Of a DNA stretch of 64,000 nucleotides, positions 10,601-22,527 are shown piece by piece (position 1 is the stretch's first letter; each line of letters starts with the position of its first letter). Position numbers and translations under genes: made by a program. The DNA is taken from NCBI GenBank assembly GCA_033297075.1, contig MU858081.1, positions 62,001-126,000 of the forward strand, read 5' to 3'. A model generated the notes under the pieces. It did no database searches. It was not told the DNA's origin and was given only the letters and a program-made list of their open reading frames with translations. The stretch comes from Rhypophila decipiens. Lineage: Eukaryota > Ascomycota > Sordariomycetes > Sordariales > Naviculisporaceae.

Positions 10601-12803
10601 CTTGTTCTCCGGCGCCCAGCTGGCTCGTCAATATTTCTTGAGTGCTTGTCCAGGATGTGTTGATGGGTCCTGCGATCCCCCGCGCGCAGCAAGTAAGATA
10701 TGCGCCAACAGTATTTGACAGGAACTGGTTTGAGAGGAAATGGGCGGGCGATAGCGAGTCCAACGTTTTCAGGTCATTGAATAATGGAAAGTTGGTCGTC
10801 TAGCGACGAGACCCAAGAGGGAGAAGATATGTTCTGAGGTCACTGTCGTTTTCCAAGAACAGGAAGGTGGGAGTGACCTGATGCCACTATAAGTTCTCGA
10901 GCCCCCAGTATTCACCATTTTCTGTAACGGAGTTTCCCGTGCGGCATCAACAAGACAGCTTTTCCAATGAATAACCTGTGCAAATTGTGCAATAAAACAC
11001 AAAGGGAACTCGGTCGCTGAGGAAGGCACTCCGTGCTATGATTCGTCTAAACTTGAAAGATTGCCCCTTTTGATTTACGTGCCCTTCCGTGCCAGGTACA
11101 CGATCGACGGCGCAAGAATATGGGCATCGAAGTTTAAGTTGCACTTGTACGGAAATCCTCCTCCGTATTTACAGTTCTACGGGCATGGTGTGTATATGTA
11201 GGTATTTGGTGTTGCGCGATACACCATCATCAGCAAGGGAATGGCGCGGCCCTCGGTGGTGTGGTATCGTGTCTGGACAGCTTCTCCGAAATTCGATGCC
11301 TGGGCCTGAAAGTTGCCGTTCACCAACCACATCTGCCCACCAACTCTTGGCGGGCTTGTTCATCCCCAGTGGCTAAGTTCTTCTAGACGCATGTGGTCCA
11401 GACGCCAACAGATCCGAGATCTCATTTGTGATGTGTTTGAGCGCTTCCCACGTTGTGCGCTGATATGCCGGGTTCCTCATATAAGACTCCTTATTCGTCT
11501 TCAGCAAACACCGTGTTGACCCTTTTAATCACTCTTCCCCCGACACCATTTTCTTGTCTACTCTTATTTGATATTTCTCTCCATCTGGATGTGTTGGTGA
11601 ACGGTTCCCTGGTAATTAATCCCAGCTCTCAGATCTGTGCTTCGCTGGTGAGCTGTCGTGGGCTGGGAAGACAATCTGTGGAAGCGTGGTTATTAGGAGG
11701 ACTCCCGAGCAACAAGATGGAAGGGATCTTCGCAGCTCATTTTCTGCGCTTCATGTTGGTGATATAACCGACTCGATTCGCATGTATTTCACGTCATTGG
11801 TCGTATCGTAATGTTGGACAGCAAACCAACAACATGAAGCTTCCAAAGCGAAGCCACACAGGCATGCGGTAAGAACATGGAGCAGCAGCCAGTATTCGGA
11901 AGGCCCGGACGGGAGGTTTCCTGGTTGAGCCCGTCACTTAAGCTCATCACTCTCCATCCGCCTAGACAGTCCGAGGTTTTTGTGAGGATACTCAGGTGCA
12001 GGTAGGTACCTTAGTACATATTGTACTCCGTATATACGGGAATACTGGGACGGCTGTGCACTGCGGCACCTGCCATCGGTAACTAACGTGTACCAGCCGA
12101 CGACACACATCTGCGTCATCCGTACACGATCCGGGCGGCCCGTTCAGCTAACACGGGTAAGATGAATTGCGATCATCGGTCTGTGCAGTCTTGGTCATCA
12201 ACGTTGATATATCTGCTGTGTTTGGAATATCGTGATGCTGAAGCCAATGCCTTTTACAGTAACGTTAGTGAGTACCAGTAGGTAGTAAAGGAGGTGAGGA
12301 ATTGCAACCCATACCTGCCTGCAATGTACGATACCAGCATGAACCCGGCACCTCAAGCTCAACGGGAAGCCGGGGTAAACATGGCTCCACTGGCTGGTCA
12401 TTAACCAGGTGAATGGTCGATCTTGTCCACCAAATCCACCAATGTCATGTGGGCAGCAGCAGCAGTGAGCCAAGGGTGGTTACAGGTTACTGACCACCGG
12501 GCCGTGTTGGTTGCCCCCCTCTCACCAGTGACTTCTTCAGGGGGTCTTCAGCGAGGAAGCTCGGTGCCAATCCCGTGCTCGGGTGCGCTTGGTCGAGCCC
12601 CATTGGATGTCTGGCAACGCCATCTCTTAGAATAGCTTTAAAAGCAACCAAGACCGTCTGCACTCCTCGTCGCTTTATTTTGTTTCTTAACCCCTGCTGC
12701 TTCACCGAGTACCTCTGATTTACCTAAAACGATTGAACCTCCTTTTTGGTCGAATTCTTTCCTCCTAACCTCGTCAATCACATATTCCATTATAGCTGTG
12801 ACA
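10601..12803. other. Divergent intergenic region, MFS / CFEM
   Basis: This 2.2-kb stretch between head-to-head genes has only short, unrecognisable open frames. A TACTCCGTA nonamer lies at 12024-12032. Both promoters should be here. Single CCTCGG hexamers also occur, as expected by chance. Confidence 0.5.
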
Positions 12804-13477
12804 ATGAAGGTCCTTGCTCTCCTCCTCACCTCGGTATTTGTGAGCTCTGCTGCCGCACAAGGAACCAACGGTCTGCCGGATTGCGCTGTACGTAACAAGT
12901 TGCCTTGCATATGAATCGCAAACCAAAAGTCGTCCAAGCTAATCATCTCCCAATGCCTCATAGAAATCGTGTGCCGATGGTTTCCTCAGGAACGGGATTG
13001 GCAGTTGCGGGACCGATGTGAAGTGTATCTGCGAGGACAAGAACTTCCTCGGCGATATCGCCTGCTGCCTCAAAGGGACCTGCCCTGATGCAGAACAGAC
13101 TTCTGCTGTTGCTTATGCCTCGACGGTGAGCATCCTTTTGAACCCCACAACGACGAGGAACCGGTGAGATGTCTAACAGTCTCGGTGTACAATAGCTCTG
13201 CGTCGCGTTTGGCGTAACAGACCTCCCCACTGCCGTTTCATGCGCAGCATCTTCCACCAGCAAACCTGCTTCGAACACGGCTGCTCCCACTGACGCTGCA
13301 CCGACACCCACCGCGACTGGCGAAGACACCCCTACTGCGACTGGAGGAAATACACCTACACCCAATGCTGCTGGCACAACCTCCACCACAGCGACCGGCA
13401 ACTACGGCCCCAGACAAACCGCCCAAGCTGGTCTCGGTGCCATCGGTGGAATCATTGCAGCTGCCATGATGCTCTAA
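12804..13477 (+). CDS. CFEM-domain GPI-anchored cell-surface protein
   Basis: Three exons, 12804-12887, 12964-13125 and 13196-13477, encode 175 aa. A signal peptide (MKVLALLLTSVFVSSAAAQG) is followed by a CFEM domain at about residues 25-84. Its cysteines are C27, C31, C43, C49, C51, C63, C68 and C84, with an extra C62 beside C63. D46 in GTDVKC sits where the heme-iron axial aspartate lies in Csa2/Rbt5-type CFEMs. A Thr/Pro/Ala-rich linker with repeated TPTATG follows, and the hydrophobic tail AGLGAIGGIIAAAMML fits a GPI signal. Likely roles are surface heme/iron capture, adhesion or an effector-like function. I preferred the acceptor at 13195 because it gives the final CFEM cysteine (LCVAFG). 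Confidence 0.9.
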
Positions 13478-14280
13478 AGGTCGTGCTGGGAACGTATATT
13501 GCTGTTAATAATATCGATGTCGGAGGACATCTGAGACTTTTCCCGTTGGAAGGGTGTGCTTACTTCATATATTTTAATTGAATATTCCACCGAGAACTTC
13601 TGGTGTATTGTATGCTTGTATTATGTATATCGGGTGTTGGAGACCAAAAAATACGTCAACCAATTAGGATAACTCGTCATTCGCAGCCTTTCGATGATAT
13701 GATGTCCGTTTAAGTTTTTCAGCATGTATCAGAACAAGAGGGTTCTTTATCGTTTGCACGCCAGCTCAGGACATTTGACGTTGACCTGCAGCTTGTTTCA
13801 ATCGTCTGATCCGCCGTGGATGCTGCTGTGATCCGTCATGAGAGGTTACACGCGACCCGTGACGATGGACAGGCTAACAGAAATATGACATCCAACTTAC
13901 CGAACCGTTTCCTGTCAGCGTTTCCTCAACGATCATGGGCTTCGTTAGTTCAACTTTTGTAGACCATGTCAGGTCATAGGTTCGTGTCTTTCAAGGGCCG
14001 GCCGTTGTCAAACCGCTGTCCGACGGGAGATCTTAACCTACTATTTCCCCTATGATGTTACCTGAAATAGAAGGGGTTCAATGCCCAGTCCACAGGCCGT
14101 CGATACTAAGAACTTTGTGTTTCTATATATGCAAAATCTGTGGAATAAAACAGTGGGTATCAATAGCATCGCTTCAAGAGAAAAAAAGAAAACAAAAAGG
14201 AAACACTTGGGTGCACATAAAAGTCACCCCGGTAGTATCGTGCAGCCATTGCCAAATATACCCCAACATCATGCATGGCT
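13478..14280. other. Intergenic, no gene seen
   Basis: This 803-bp stretch lies between the CFEM gene and the convergent minus-strand gene. The open frames are short and do not resemble proteins. It probably contains both 3' UTRs. Confidence 0.5.
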
Positions 14281-15278
14281 TCATTTCCTGGGTTGAGTCT
14301 TTCGAATCACCACCCTCCCGTCCTTCAGCTCCCAACCGACCCCAAACTTCTCTCTCAGTTCCTCCCAGCCGCTCAGACTCGCCTTCTCCAGGTAATCCAC
14401 CTCCACGCTGAGATAACTTCGCCCAAAAGCCTTCAGCACATGCGCCTTCATCTGCCCATCACTGAATTCCATCAGCCTACACACGTACCCGTCCACAGTC
14501 CTCTTCATCTTCCGCCAGAGCACCCAGTCGTCCCGCACCAGCGCTTTCAAGATCCCATCGACTTTGGAGTCGCCACCGCTGCTGCCACCGCGCAATATGA
14601 CTCTGTACTCGTGTCTTATTTTATACGCCTCGGCCAGATCCCCCCGTCGACAGGCGGTATCGAGTATCAAGTAGCTGGCTGCCTCCCGAAGCTCGAGGTT
14701 GGTCAGATTGCGCGCCGGGTGGAGCACGCGGAGGAGATATAACAGGGCCGGGTGGTACGTCTCGTACGCGCCTGAGAGTATGCCCAGGCGGATAGCAAAA
14801 AGGTAGACTTGGACTGCGAAGTCGTCGCGTCGTTTCGAGGCCACGATGGCTTCCCGGAGCTTGCGCAGGGCGCTGAGGATCTGGGAGAGCTGGTTCTGCG
14901 GGAGGGAGAGGGTCGGGGATGGGACAATGATTCGTGTGAAGGGTTGTACTGCGCTGGGGGCGGTAGTTGTCGCACCGGGAGACGGCGCCGTGTCCTTGTC
15001 GGTTAGGTTCAGTCGGCCGAATTGCTTCTGGAGGCTGTCCCGATCCCCGGCCTTGGTGCAAAAGGCGAGGTATCGCTCGGCGATCTTGGCGTAGTAGGTC
15101 TCTTGTATTTTAGGGGATAGGAGTCTAGTTCGTGATGTGTTACTTGGGATTCTGGAGGTTCGGCGCGGCCTGCAAGGACCACCAACCTCTTCTCTCCCTT
15201 GGACGGGAGGCCATATTCGTCCAGGGGATCGAGCTCGACTGGTCGCAGTCGGTTGACCTTTACTCCTCTCCTCTGCAT
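14281..15278 (-). CDS. Unrecognised helical protein, possibly CSN8/PSMD8/eIF3K-like
   Basis: Two exons, 15278-15144 and 15099-14281, give 317 aa. I do not firmly recognise the family. After a short basic N-terminus, the segment TYYAKIAERYLAFC begins a run of amphipathic helices. A Ser/Thr/Pro linker follows, then LPQNQLSQILSALRKLREAIVA, HPALLYLLRVLHPARNLTNLELREAASYLILDTACRRGDLAEAYKIR and a compact C-terminus (VLKAFGRSYLSVEVDYLEKASL..WEELREKFGVGWEL.DGRVVIRK) that resembles a winged-helix end. This architecture suggests a PCI-type protein. The 44-nt intron (GTAACA...AAGAG) is unusually short; it is required to join the two frames, so the N-terminal exon is less certain than the rest. Confidence 0.6.
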
Positions 15279-16184
15279 TGAGTTTACAAATCTTGTGTGT
15301 ATTAGGTAGTGGGCAACAGCAGTCTCGGTCGAAGGACTGTCGAGGTCAACAATGCGGTTTTGTTTCGTTGTCGTCGATGTTTTGTCATGGCTCCATGCAA
15401 GGCCCTGGTTACCCCAGAGTGTCAGGGCCCGTTGAAGTCCACAGCAGCCAAGGGTCTTATGCCATGCACACCCCGCATCAAAACCACTGCGGCAGCCGGC
15501 GGGCCACTGAAATGTGGGAAGCCACCCAGGATCTGGACCGTGACGTTTTGTTACCTCCGAATTCCATATGAAATACGGATACGGTTACAGTAAAATACAC
15601 GTGGACAGCCATCAAGGTTCATGTTGGAGGAAGTTATCTGTCAAGACCAATAGTGCCCAAGTCGAACAATTAAACAGTCTTCGATGTTGGTTTTTATTTG
15701 AGTATAAATTTAGAGTGGTTGGCTTAACCCATTTCTCATTCACCTTACCGTACAACACGTATTGGATGCAATGTCTTACCATACCGTCCACCTACAGCAC
15801 ACGCAACACATCGGTAGCCTCGGTGAAGGATGGTAAATGAGACAAGTATATATACACCGAAATTGGATTGAGTGTAACTAGATAGCAAAGCTCGATCACA
15901 ACCACATAGACCTTTTACGAAGCCGGGCTAGAGCATTTGTAGATGTCAAGACAGGACCAAACAAGCTTCTGATGTGCGGGGTACGGGGATAACGTCCCCC
16001 TTGACAAGTTGTAGCGTGAGGGACCATGCAGAATACCGAGGTATAAGTGCCCAAAGTAGCTATATAATGTGTCAATAAAAACCAGGGACTAATATCCATG
16101 GTTTGGAACTCACAAAGATTCCCGAGAAAGACAACTCTAATTTTGATATCCCTGATCCATCATCCATACACCCAGGCATACAAA
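15279..16184. promoter_or_regulatory. Divergent promoter region upstream of the SDR
   Basis: This 906-bp stretch lies between divergent genes and has no credible ORF. It carries CCTCGG at 15818-15823 and CCGAGG at 16036-16041, both within 370 bp of the SDR start, matching the pair of elements before the peroxisomal reductase at 4.4 kb. Confidence 0.5.
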
Positions 16185-17147
16185 ATGGCAGACAGAATAG
16201 CCCAGATCGCTGGCCAACTAAACTATCCCAAAGGCCTCCTTTCCGGTCAAGTAGCCATCATCACCGGCGCTGCGCAAGGAATCGGTGCTGAGATCGCCAG
16301 GTTATTCGCAAACGAAGGCGCCAAGGTGGTTATTTCAGACATTGATGCCGCCAAGTCCAAAGAGGTCGCCGACAAGATCAATTCTGGGGGCGGCAAGGCC
16401 CTGGCGGTACCAGGCGATCTTCTCAAGGACGAGTACATCAAGGAGCTCATCAAAAGGGCAGCGGACTTTGGCCAAGGGAAAATCCACATCATTGTCAATA
16501 ATGCCGGCTTCACTTGGGATGGAGTTATTCACAAGGTTGGTCACTTTGCCCAGCTAGAAACATCACCATGAGCCTCCTTTTCTTGTCTAAACATAAAGTT
16601 CTACGATAATCTAACGGGTCATATCATAATATAGATGACCGACAAGCAATGGGACACAATGATCGCCCTCCACGGGACAGTCCCATTCAAGCTCGTCCGC
16701 GAAGCAGCCCCTTACTTCCGCATCAAAGACGGCGAGCCGCGCAACATAATCAACATCTCATCAACCTCGGGTCTCCACGGCAACGCAGGCCAAATCAACT
16801 ACTCCATGGCCAAAGCCGGCGTAGTCGGCCTTTCCAAGACCATCGCCAAAGAATGGGGCCCGTCGTTCGGCGTCAGGGCCAACACCATTGCCTTTGGGCA
16901 CATCGAGACTCGCCTCACAGCCAACAAGGAGCTCGGTGCCTTTGTCGAGGTCGACGGACAAAAGGTCGCGCTGGGAATTCCTGGACAACAGAAACAGGCT
17001 GCTGGTCCTGTCCCCTATCTCGATATTCCCCTGAGGAGACCTGGGACTGCTACAGAAGCTGCGAGTGCCGTTTTGGCTATTGCTTCACCTTTGAGTTCCT
17101 ACATTTCTGGACAGACCATTAGTGTAACTGGTGGCAGGAATATGTAA
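16185..17147 (+). CDS. SDR oxidoreductase (3-oxoacyl-reductase-like) with PTS2-like N-terminus
   Basis: Two exons, 16185-16535 and 16635-17147, encode 287 aa. It has the full classical SDR set: cofactor motif TGAAQGIG at residues 27-34, NNAG, and the catalytic triad S160, Y173 and K177 (NYSMAK). The end, SGQTISVTGGRNM, is typical. Closest by pattern are fungal 3-oxoacyl-(ACP/CoA) reductase-like SDRs. Residues 4-12 read RIAQIAGQL, which fits the PTS2 consensus (R/K)(L/V/I/Q)xx(L/V/I/H/Q)(L/S/G/A/K)x(H/Q)(L/A/F) at every position, so import into peroxisomes is plausible. The start is MADRIAQ; the frame runs further upstream, but that extension is not SDR-like. The substrate is not predictable from sequence alone. 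Confidence 0.85.
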
Positions 17148-17571
17148 GGCAAGGTGGCAAGCAGGTGTATCTCTCTCTAGCGTGTATATAAAGTGTAACC
17201 ACATGCAAGCGAGCTCAACAGGAGGTATCCGTATGCATGTCATGGTTAACTTGATCGAAAAATGGGGGACTTGTAAGCTTCTCTTGCACACATTTTTTTG
17301 TCCGTTTATATTATCTGCACTGAAATGGCTTGTATAAGGACTTTCATACCCATTTCTTGACCTAGTTGACGGTCTATGCCTCAAGTTCATACGACATCGT
17401 GGAGGCGATAATCACGAACGCCGGATAATAACTGAAAAATCCAGCTAAACACCAAACATGCCCACTAAAATGCCCAGCTTCTTCGCCCATCGGCACAAAA
17501 TTAAACAAACCAGCATATTAAAATAGATAGTCCGGGATTCCACCTCTCGCCCTGATCGAGACAATCCTGAT
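17148..17571. other. Convergent spacer
   Basis: This 424-bp stretch between the 3' ends of the SDR (+) and DPM1 (-) has no gene. 3' UTRs are expected here. Confidence 0.6.
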
Positions 17572-18401
<830 letters not shown>

Positions 18402-19048
18402 TGTGGGTGAATTATGTCAGAAATGTGGATTTGAAAAATGAAATTCAAAGAGAAGTTACAATGAGTGTGAGAAATGGAAAGCAGCTGGGAAAGAAGTTGG
18501 AATCGAAGTGTAGCTACCACGGGCGCGATCAAATGAGTGGACTGGATTGAGTGCTGGGATTGGGAGACGCGCAGTGATGCGTCCCAAATATTAGGGAGGT
18601 CCCAGGAGGTGTGTCCTCTTTTTTTGGAGCATGATCCACGCCTTCCCAAGTCGGGCAGCACCACATTGTGGGACTGAATCTACACTAGAACCCCCTAGTC
18701 CATGCATGACCTAACAAATTCAGCTAACCACCCGTTGGCTCCTGCAAATCGGGACATAAATTGTAGGAATTCATCGTATTTCTACCTCGCTATCAACTCG
18801 TTCTTGTGGACATACTCCCGGACTCCGTAATTAACTCTCGAACAATACATTAACACCAACCGCCTACTTTCTATAACAAACTCCCTGCTTTATGTACCCG
18901 GTATTCCTCCTTGACATTTCTATTTCTTTTACGGAAATCCATTCGTGATTCATCTCAATATATAGCCTAGAAGGCAATCGATTGTGTGCCCATGTGCGAA
19001 AGAAAAAGCCATTCATGAACAGAACCAGAAGAACCCATTTTGCGCCAA
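18402..19048. other. DPM1 promoter / ENA 3' region
   Basis: This 647-bp stretch lies between two genes on the minus strand. It should hold the DPM1 promoter and the 3' UTR of the ATPase gene. No gene is seen. Confidence 0.5.
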
Positions 19049-22000
19049 TTACACCTGCTCCTTGCTCCTGCTTCCGTTCGCCCCATTCGCCGAGATTCCT
19101 CTCGGCTGCGTCGGGTTGGACATGGTTCGTCCCCTGCTCCGCCAGCTCTTCAAGCTGGAGAAACTCATGGTCTTGTTGAATCGCTTTCCTCCGTCTTCAC
19201 CCTGAGCCCAGGCACCGCGGACAACCTTGTGGTCATCCAAGATGTCGAAATGGCGCTTGATAAACTTCCAGGCCTCCATTCCAAGGATGAAGATGAGCGT
19301 CATGCCGAATACGACGCCCCATTCCCAGCTGATTCCCTTGTGCTTGAACACGGATGTGTTCAAGTACGGGATATAAATGGTAGCGAACACGCTGAAGCCA
19401 CCGATGACAACGGAAAAGAAGAGGAAGCGGTTCTCCCAGACATCCTTGAACACCGGGAAGCTGCTCTCATCATCGGCGTTGAGGCGGAACAAGCTGCGGC
19501 GGATATCCTTGAACTCCCAGGCGCTGAGGAGAATCATCCAGGTCAGCTCAGCAAACACAGCAGCTCGGGCACGGAACACGGCATTGCAGCTCTCCGAGTA
19601 TGTGATGTTACAATCATGGCCCAGGTTGCCGCCATACATGCCATAAACAACAATGACAAAGGTCATCAGCGTGCAGGTTCCCATGAGCGTTCCGTATACC
19701 ATCATGTCGACCAAGACTTGGTTGGTGAAGACGCCCCTGCGCTTGTCGTGGGGTGGCTTGCGCATGACATCTCTGTTCGCCTTCTCACGACCCAGGCCAA
19801 AGGCAGGGAACGAGGAGGTCAACATGTTGATCCAGAGAATTTCGAGCGGCGAAATGGGGAAGACAGAAAGTTCACTGGCATCACGGAATCCGAGACCGGC
19901 AATCAAAAGGATGACTTCGCCGACGTTGCTGGTGAGGAGATGCAGCACAAACTTTTGAATGTTGGAAAACATGCGTCTGCCCTCTCGAATAGCGGCAACG
20001 ATACTGTTGAATTTGTCGTCGGTCAACACAATCTTGGACGCTGACTTGGCCACATCACTTCCTGATCCCATGGCAATACCGACATCGGCACGGCTGAGCG
20101 AGGGCGCGTCATTGACTCCATCGCCAGTCATGGCCATGAATGCATTACGTCGGCGGAGGGCGTCAATCATACGAGTCTTGGTCTCGGGAGCGCAGCGAGC
20201 AATAACCAGCGGCAGTTCTTCCAAGGCATCGATTTCTTCATCCGTGAGCTTGTCAAAGTCGGTGGCCTTCATCACGAGGTGTTCGGCAATATGAGCAGGG
20301 AAGACACCGAGATTGTGGGGAATGATGCCGACCTCCTTGGCAATTGCTTTGGCGGTTTCGGGATGGTCACCAGTCAACATGTGGACCTTGATACCGGCTT
20401 GGGAGCATTCGTGGATGGCAGGAGTAGTCTCGCGACGAGGAGGGTCGTAGATACCAGCCAGACCAAGGAGGGTCAGATCGCTCTCGGCTGTGGCGCGAAT
20501 GGCATCATCGGCTGAAGGGCTGCGGTCCTCTGGCTCCGTGTACTTGCCATCCCAGGCCTTGTATGCAATGGCCAGAACGCGCTGTCCCTGGGAAGCAAAG
20601 TTGGTCATCTGGTCCAGAACCTGGGTCTTGATTTCTTCCGTCATGGGTTGCCGGTCCTCGCCAATACCAAGGTGAGAGCAAAGATCAAGAACGCGCTCGA
20701 CGGCGCCCTTGGTGAAGACAAGACTGTTGGTTGCGTCGACTTGAGCATCGTTGTCTCGGGGAACCTCGTAGATGACAGACATGCGCTTGATGGAGCTGTC
20801 AAAGGGGAATTCGGCAAGCTGTCTCCAGCCTTTCGCCTCGAGCCCCTTCTTGCCAAGCTTGAATCGGTGAGTGAAGACTTGAAGAGCGATCTCAGTCGGC
20901 TCTCCGGTCGTCTTCCACTTTTCGTCCTGCTCGTCGTACCGGACCGTGGCCAAGTTGCAAAGCGCCGCGGAAAGAAGGAACATGCGGAGATCGGGTGTGA
21001 TCTCAGCCTCGACCTCGGGCTCCTTCTTGGCGGGAGGGCTTGCCTTCTCGTCGGGCACGTCAAACTTGATGGCCTGAGTAGTTCTCTCCTGGTCGTAGTC
21101 GCGCTTCTCGTCTTCGGGCTTGACCTCAGCCTGGGTAACTGAGCCAGCAGTCGGGTTGTTGGGATCCATCGAGTCACGGACTGTGTAGACAGTCTTGGAA
21201 GGAAGCCATGCCTTCTTCACGATCATGGCTCCCTGCGTCAATGTGCCGGTCTTGTCTGAGCAAATGTTTGTGACACCACCAAGCGCTTCGAGAGCAGAAA
21301 GATCTCGAACGACGACGTTGGCCTTCCTCATGACTGTGGTCGCCACAACCATGGTGATGGTCAAGACAGCAACAAGCGACTCGGGAATAATGGCGATACC
21401 GGTCGAAATAGCGTAAATGATGATCTCGTGTCTGGCCAAGTTGAACTTGTTGACACCAAACACAACGACGGCCAAGAGGAGGGCGCAGAAGAAGAGGAAG
21501 TAGGCCAGCTTCGCAAGCTTGATCTGGAGCGGTGTGCCCTCAGTCAAACCTAGGAACTTGCCAAAGAAGTCGTAGGTGCGTCTGAAAAAACCCTTGATGG
21601 GCTGAGCCTTTCCATACTTCTTCCAATTCATCGATCTTCCGGCCTTGCGGTGCTTCTTTGCAGTGGAGGCGGCAATCTTGCCGACCTCGGTCGCCATACC
21701 AGTCGCGATCACAATTCCACGACCACGACCCTTTCGGACAATGGTGGTGGCATAAGCGATGTTGATACGATCGCCAATTCCAAGGTCGCCTTCTTCAGCA
21801 GCCTGCTTGTCGGTTCCGTGGACCATGAGATCGTTGGCCGTCACCTTCTCGACGGGGATGGCCTCGCCAGTCAGGGAGGACTCGTCGCAGTTCAAGTTCA
21901 TGGCTTCGATAACGCGGATATCAGCGGGGATGGTGTCGCCCATCTTGAGACTGACAATATCACCGGGAACAACTTCGGCGCTGCGAGTTTATCGAAAAAC

Positions 22001-22527
22001 AAGTCAGTAACTCGATCCGCTGGTCAAGAATGGGAGCTCGACTTACTTTGGAATAACAATGGTCTTTCCGTCACGGAGAACAGTGGCGCTAGGCGAAGAG
22101 AGCGCTCTCAGCGCATCCATCTTCTTTTCAGCACCATACTCTTGGTAGAAACCAATAGAGACATTGAGGATAATGACGGCGGCCAAGACGCCGCCTTCTA
22201 CCCAGTCCTTGATACCAAAACTCAGGGCCATGGCGAAGAAGAGGACCTGGACACGGTTAGTTCCGTCATGCCTTATAAAGCCCGGACGAGGAGCGGGGAG
22301 GGGATTGATCTTACCAGGACCATGGCGTTCGCAAGCTGGCGGATGAAGATGGTGTACCAGGCAATGGCGCCGCCAACGTCCAACTCGTTGGGGCCATACT
22401 TCTCTTGCCGCTGGGGCACCTGGTTGGTAGCGAGACCATTGTCGATGTTGGTCTCGAGAGCCTGTTCAACCTCTTGGATCGAGAGCAGGAATGGATGCTT
22501 GGGGAATTCGGGTGTTGGTGTACTCAT
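19049..22527 (-). CDS. ENA-type Na+ (K+) efflux P-type ATPase (type IID)
   Basis: Pumps Na+ or K+ out of the cell at the plasma membrane, giving salt and alkaline-pH tolerance. Three exons, 22527-22315, 22246-22047 and 21980-19049, encode 1114 aa, the usual length. It has an N-terminal cation-ATPase domain, the actuator motif SLTGEAIPVEK, TM4 IIPESLVAVLTITM, and the phosphorylation site CSDKTGTLT with D380. Nucleotide-domain motifs KGAVERVL and MLTGDHPETA are followed by the hinge MTGDGVNDAPSL. The C-terminal half shows the ENA-type pattern FRARAAVFAELTWMILLSAWE with DIRRSLF. It ends in a basic, Ser-rich cytosolic tail. The upstream region is rich in PacC-type GCCARG hexamers. The call as ENA (type IID) rather than SERCA or PMR1 rests on this C-terminal pattern and the length. 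Confidence 0.93.

Noticed and set aside
4405..17147. Secondary-metabolite cluster (two SDRs, an MFS transporter, a CFEM protein)
   Set aside because: There is no PKS, NRPS, terpene synthase or pathway regulator, and the SDRs look like peroxisomal metabolism genes.
19040..20044. 334-codon plus-strand frame
   Set aside because: It is antisense to the well-supported ENA ATPase and is a shadow of its codon bias.
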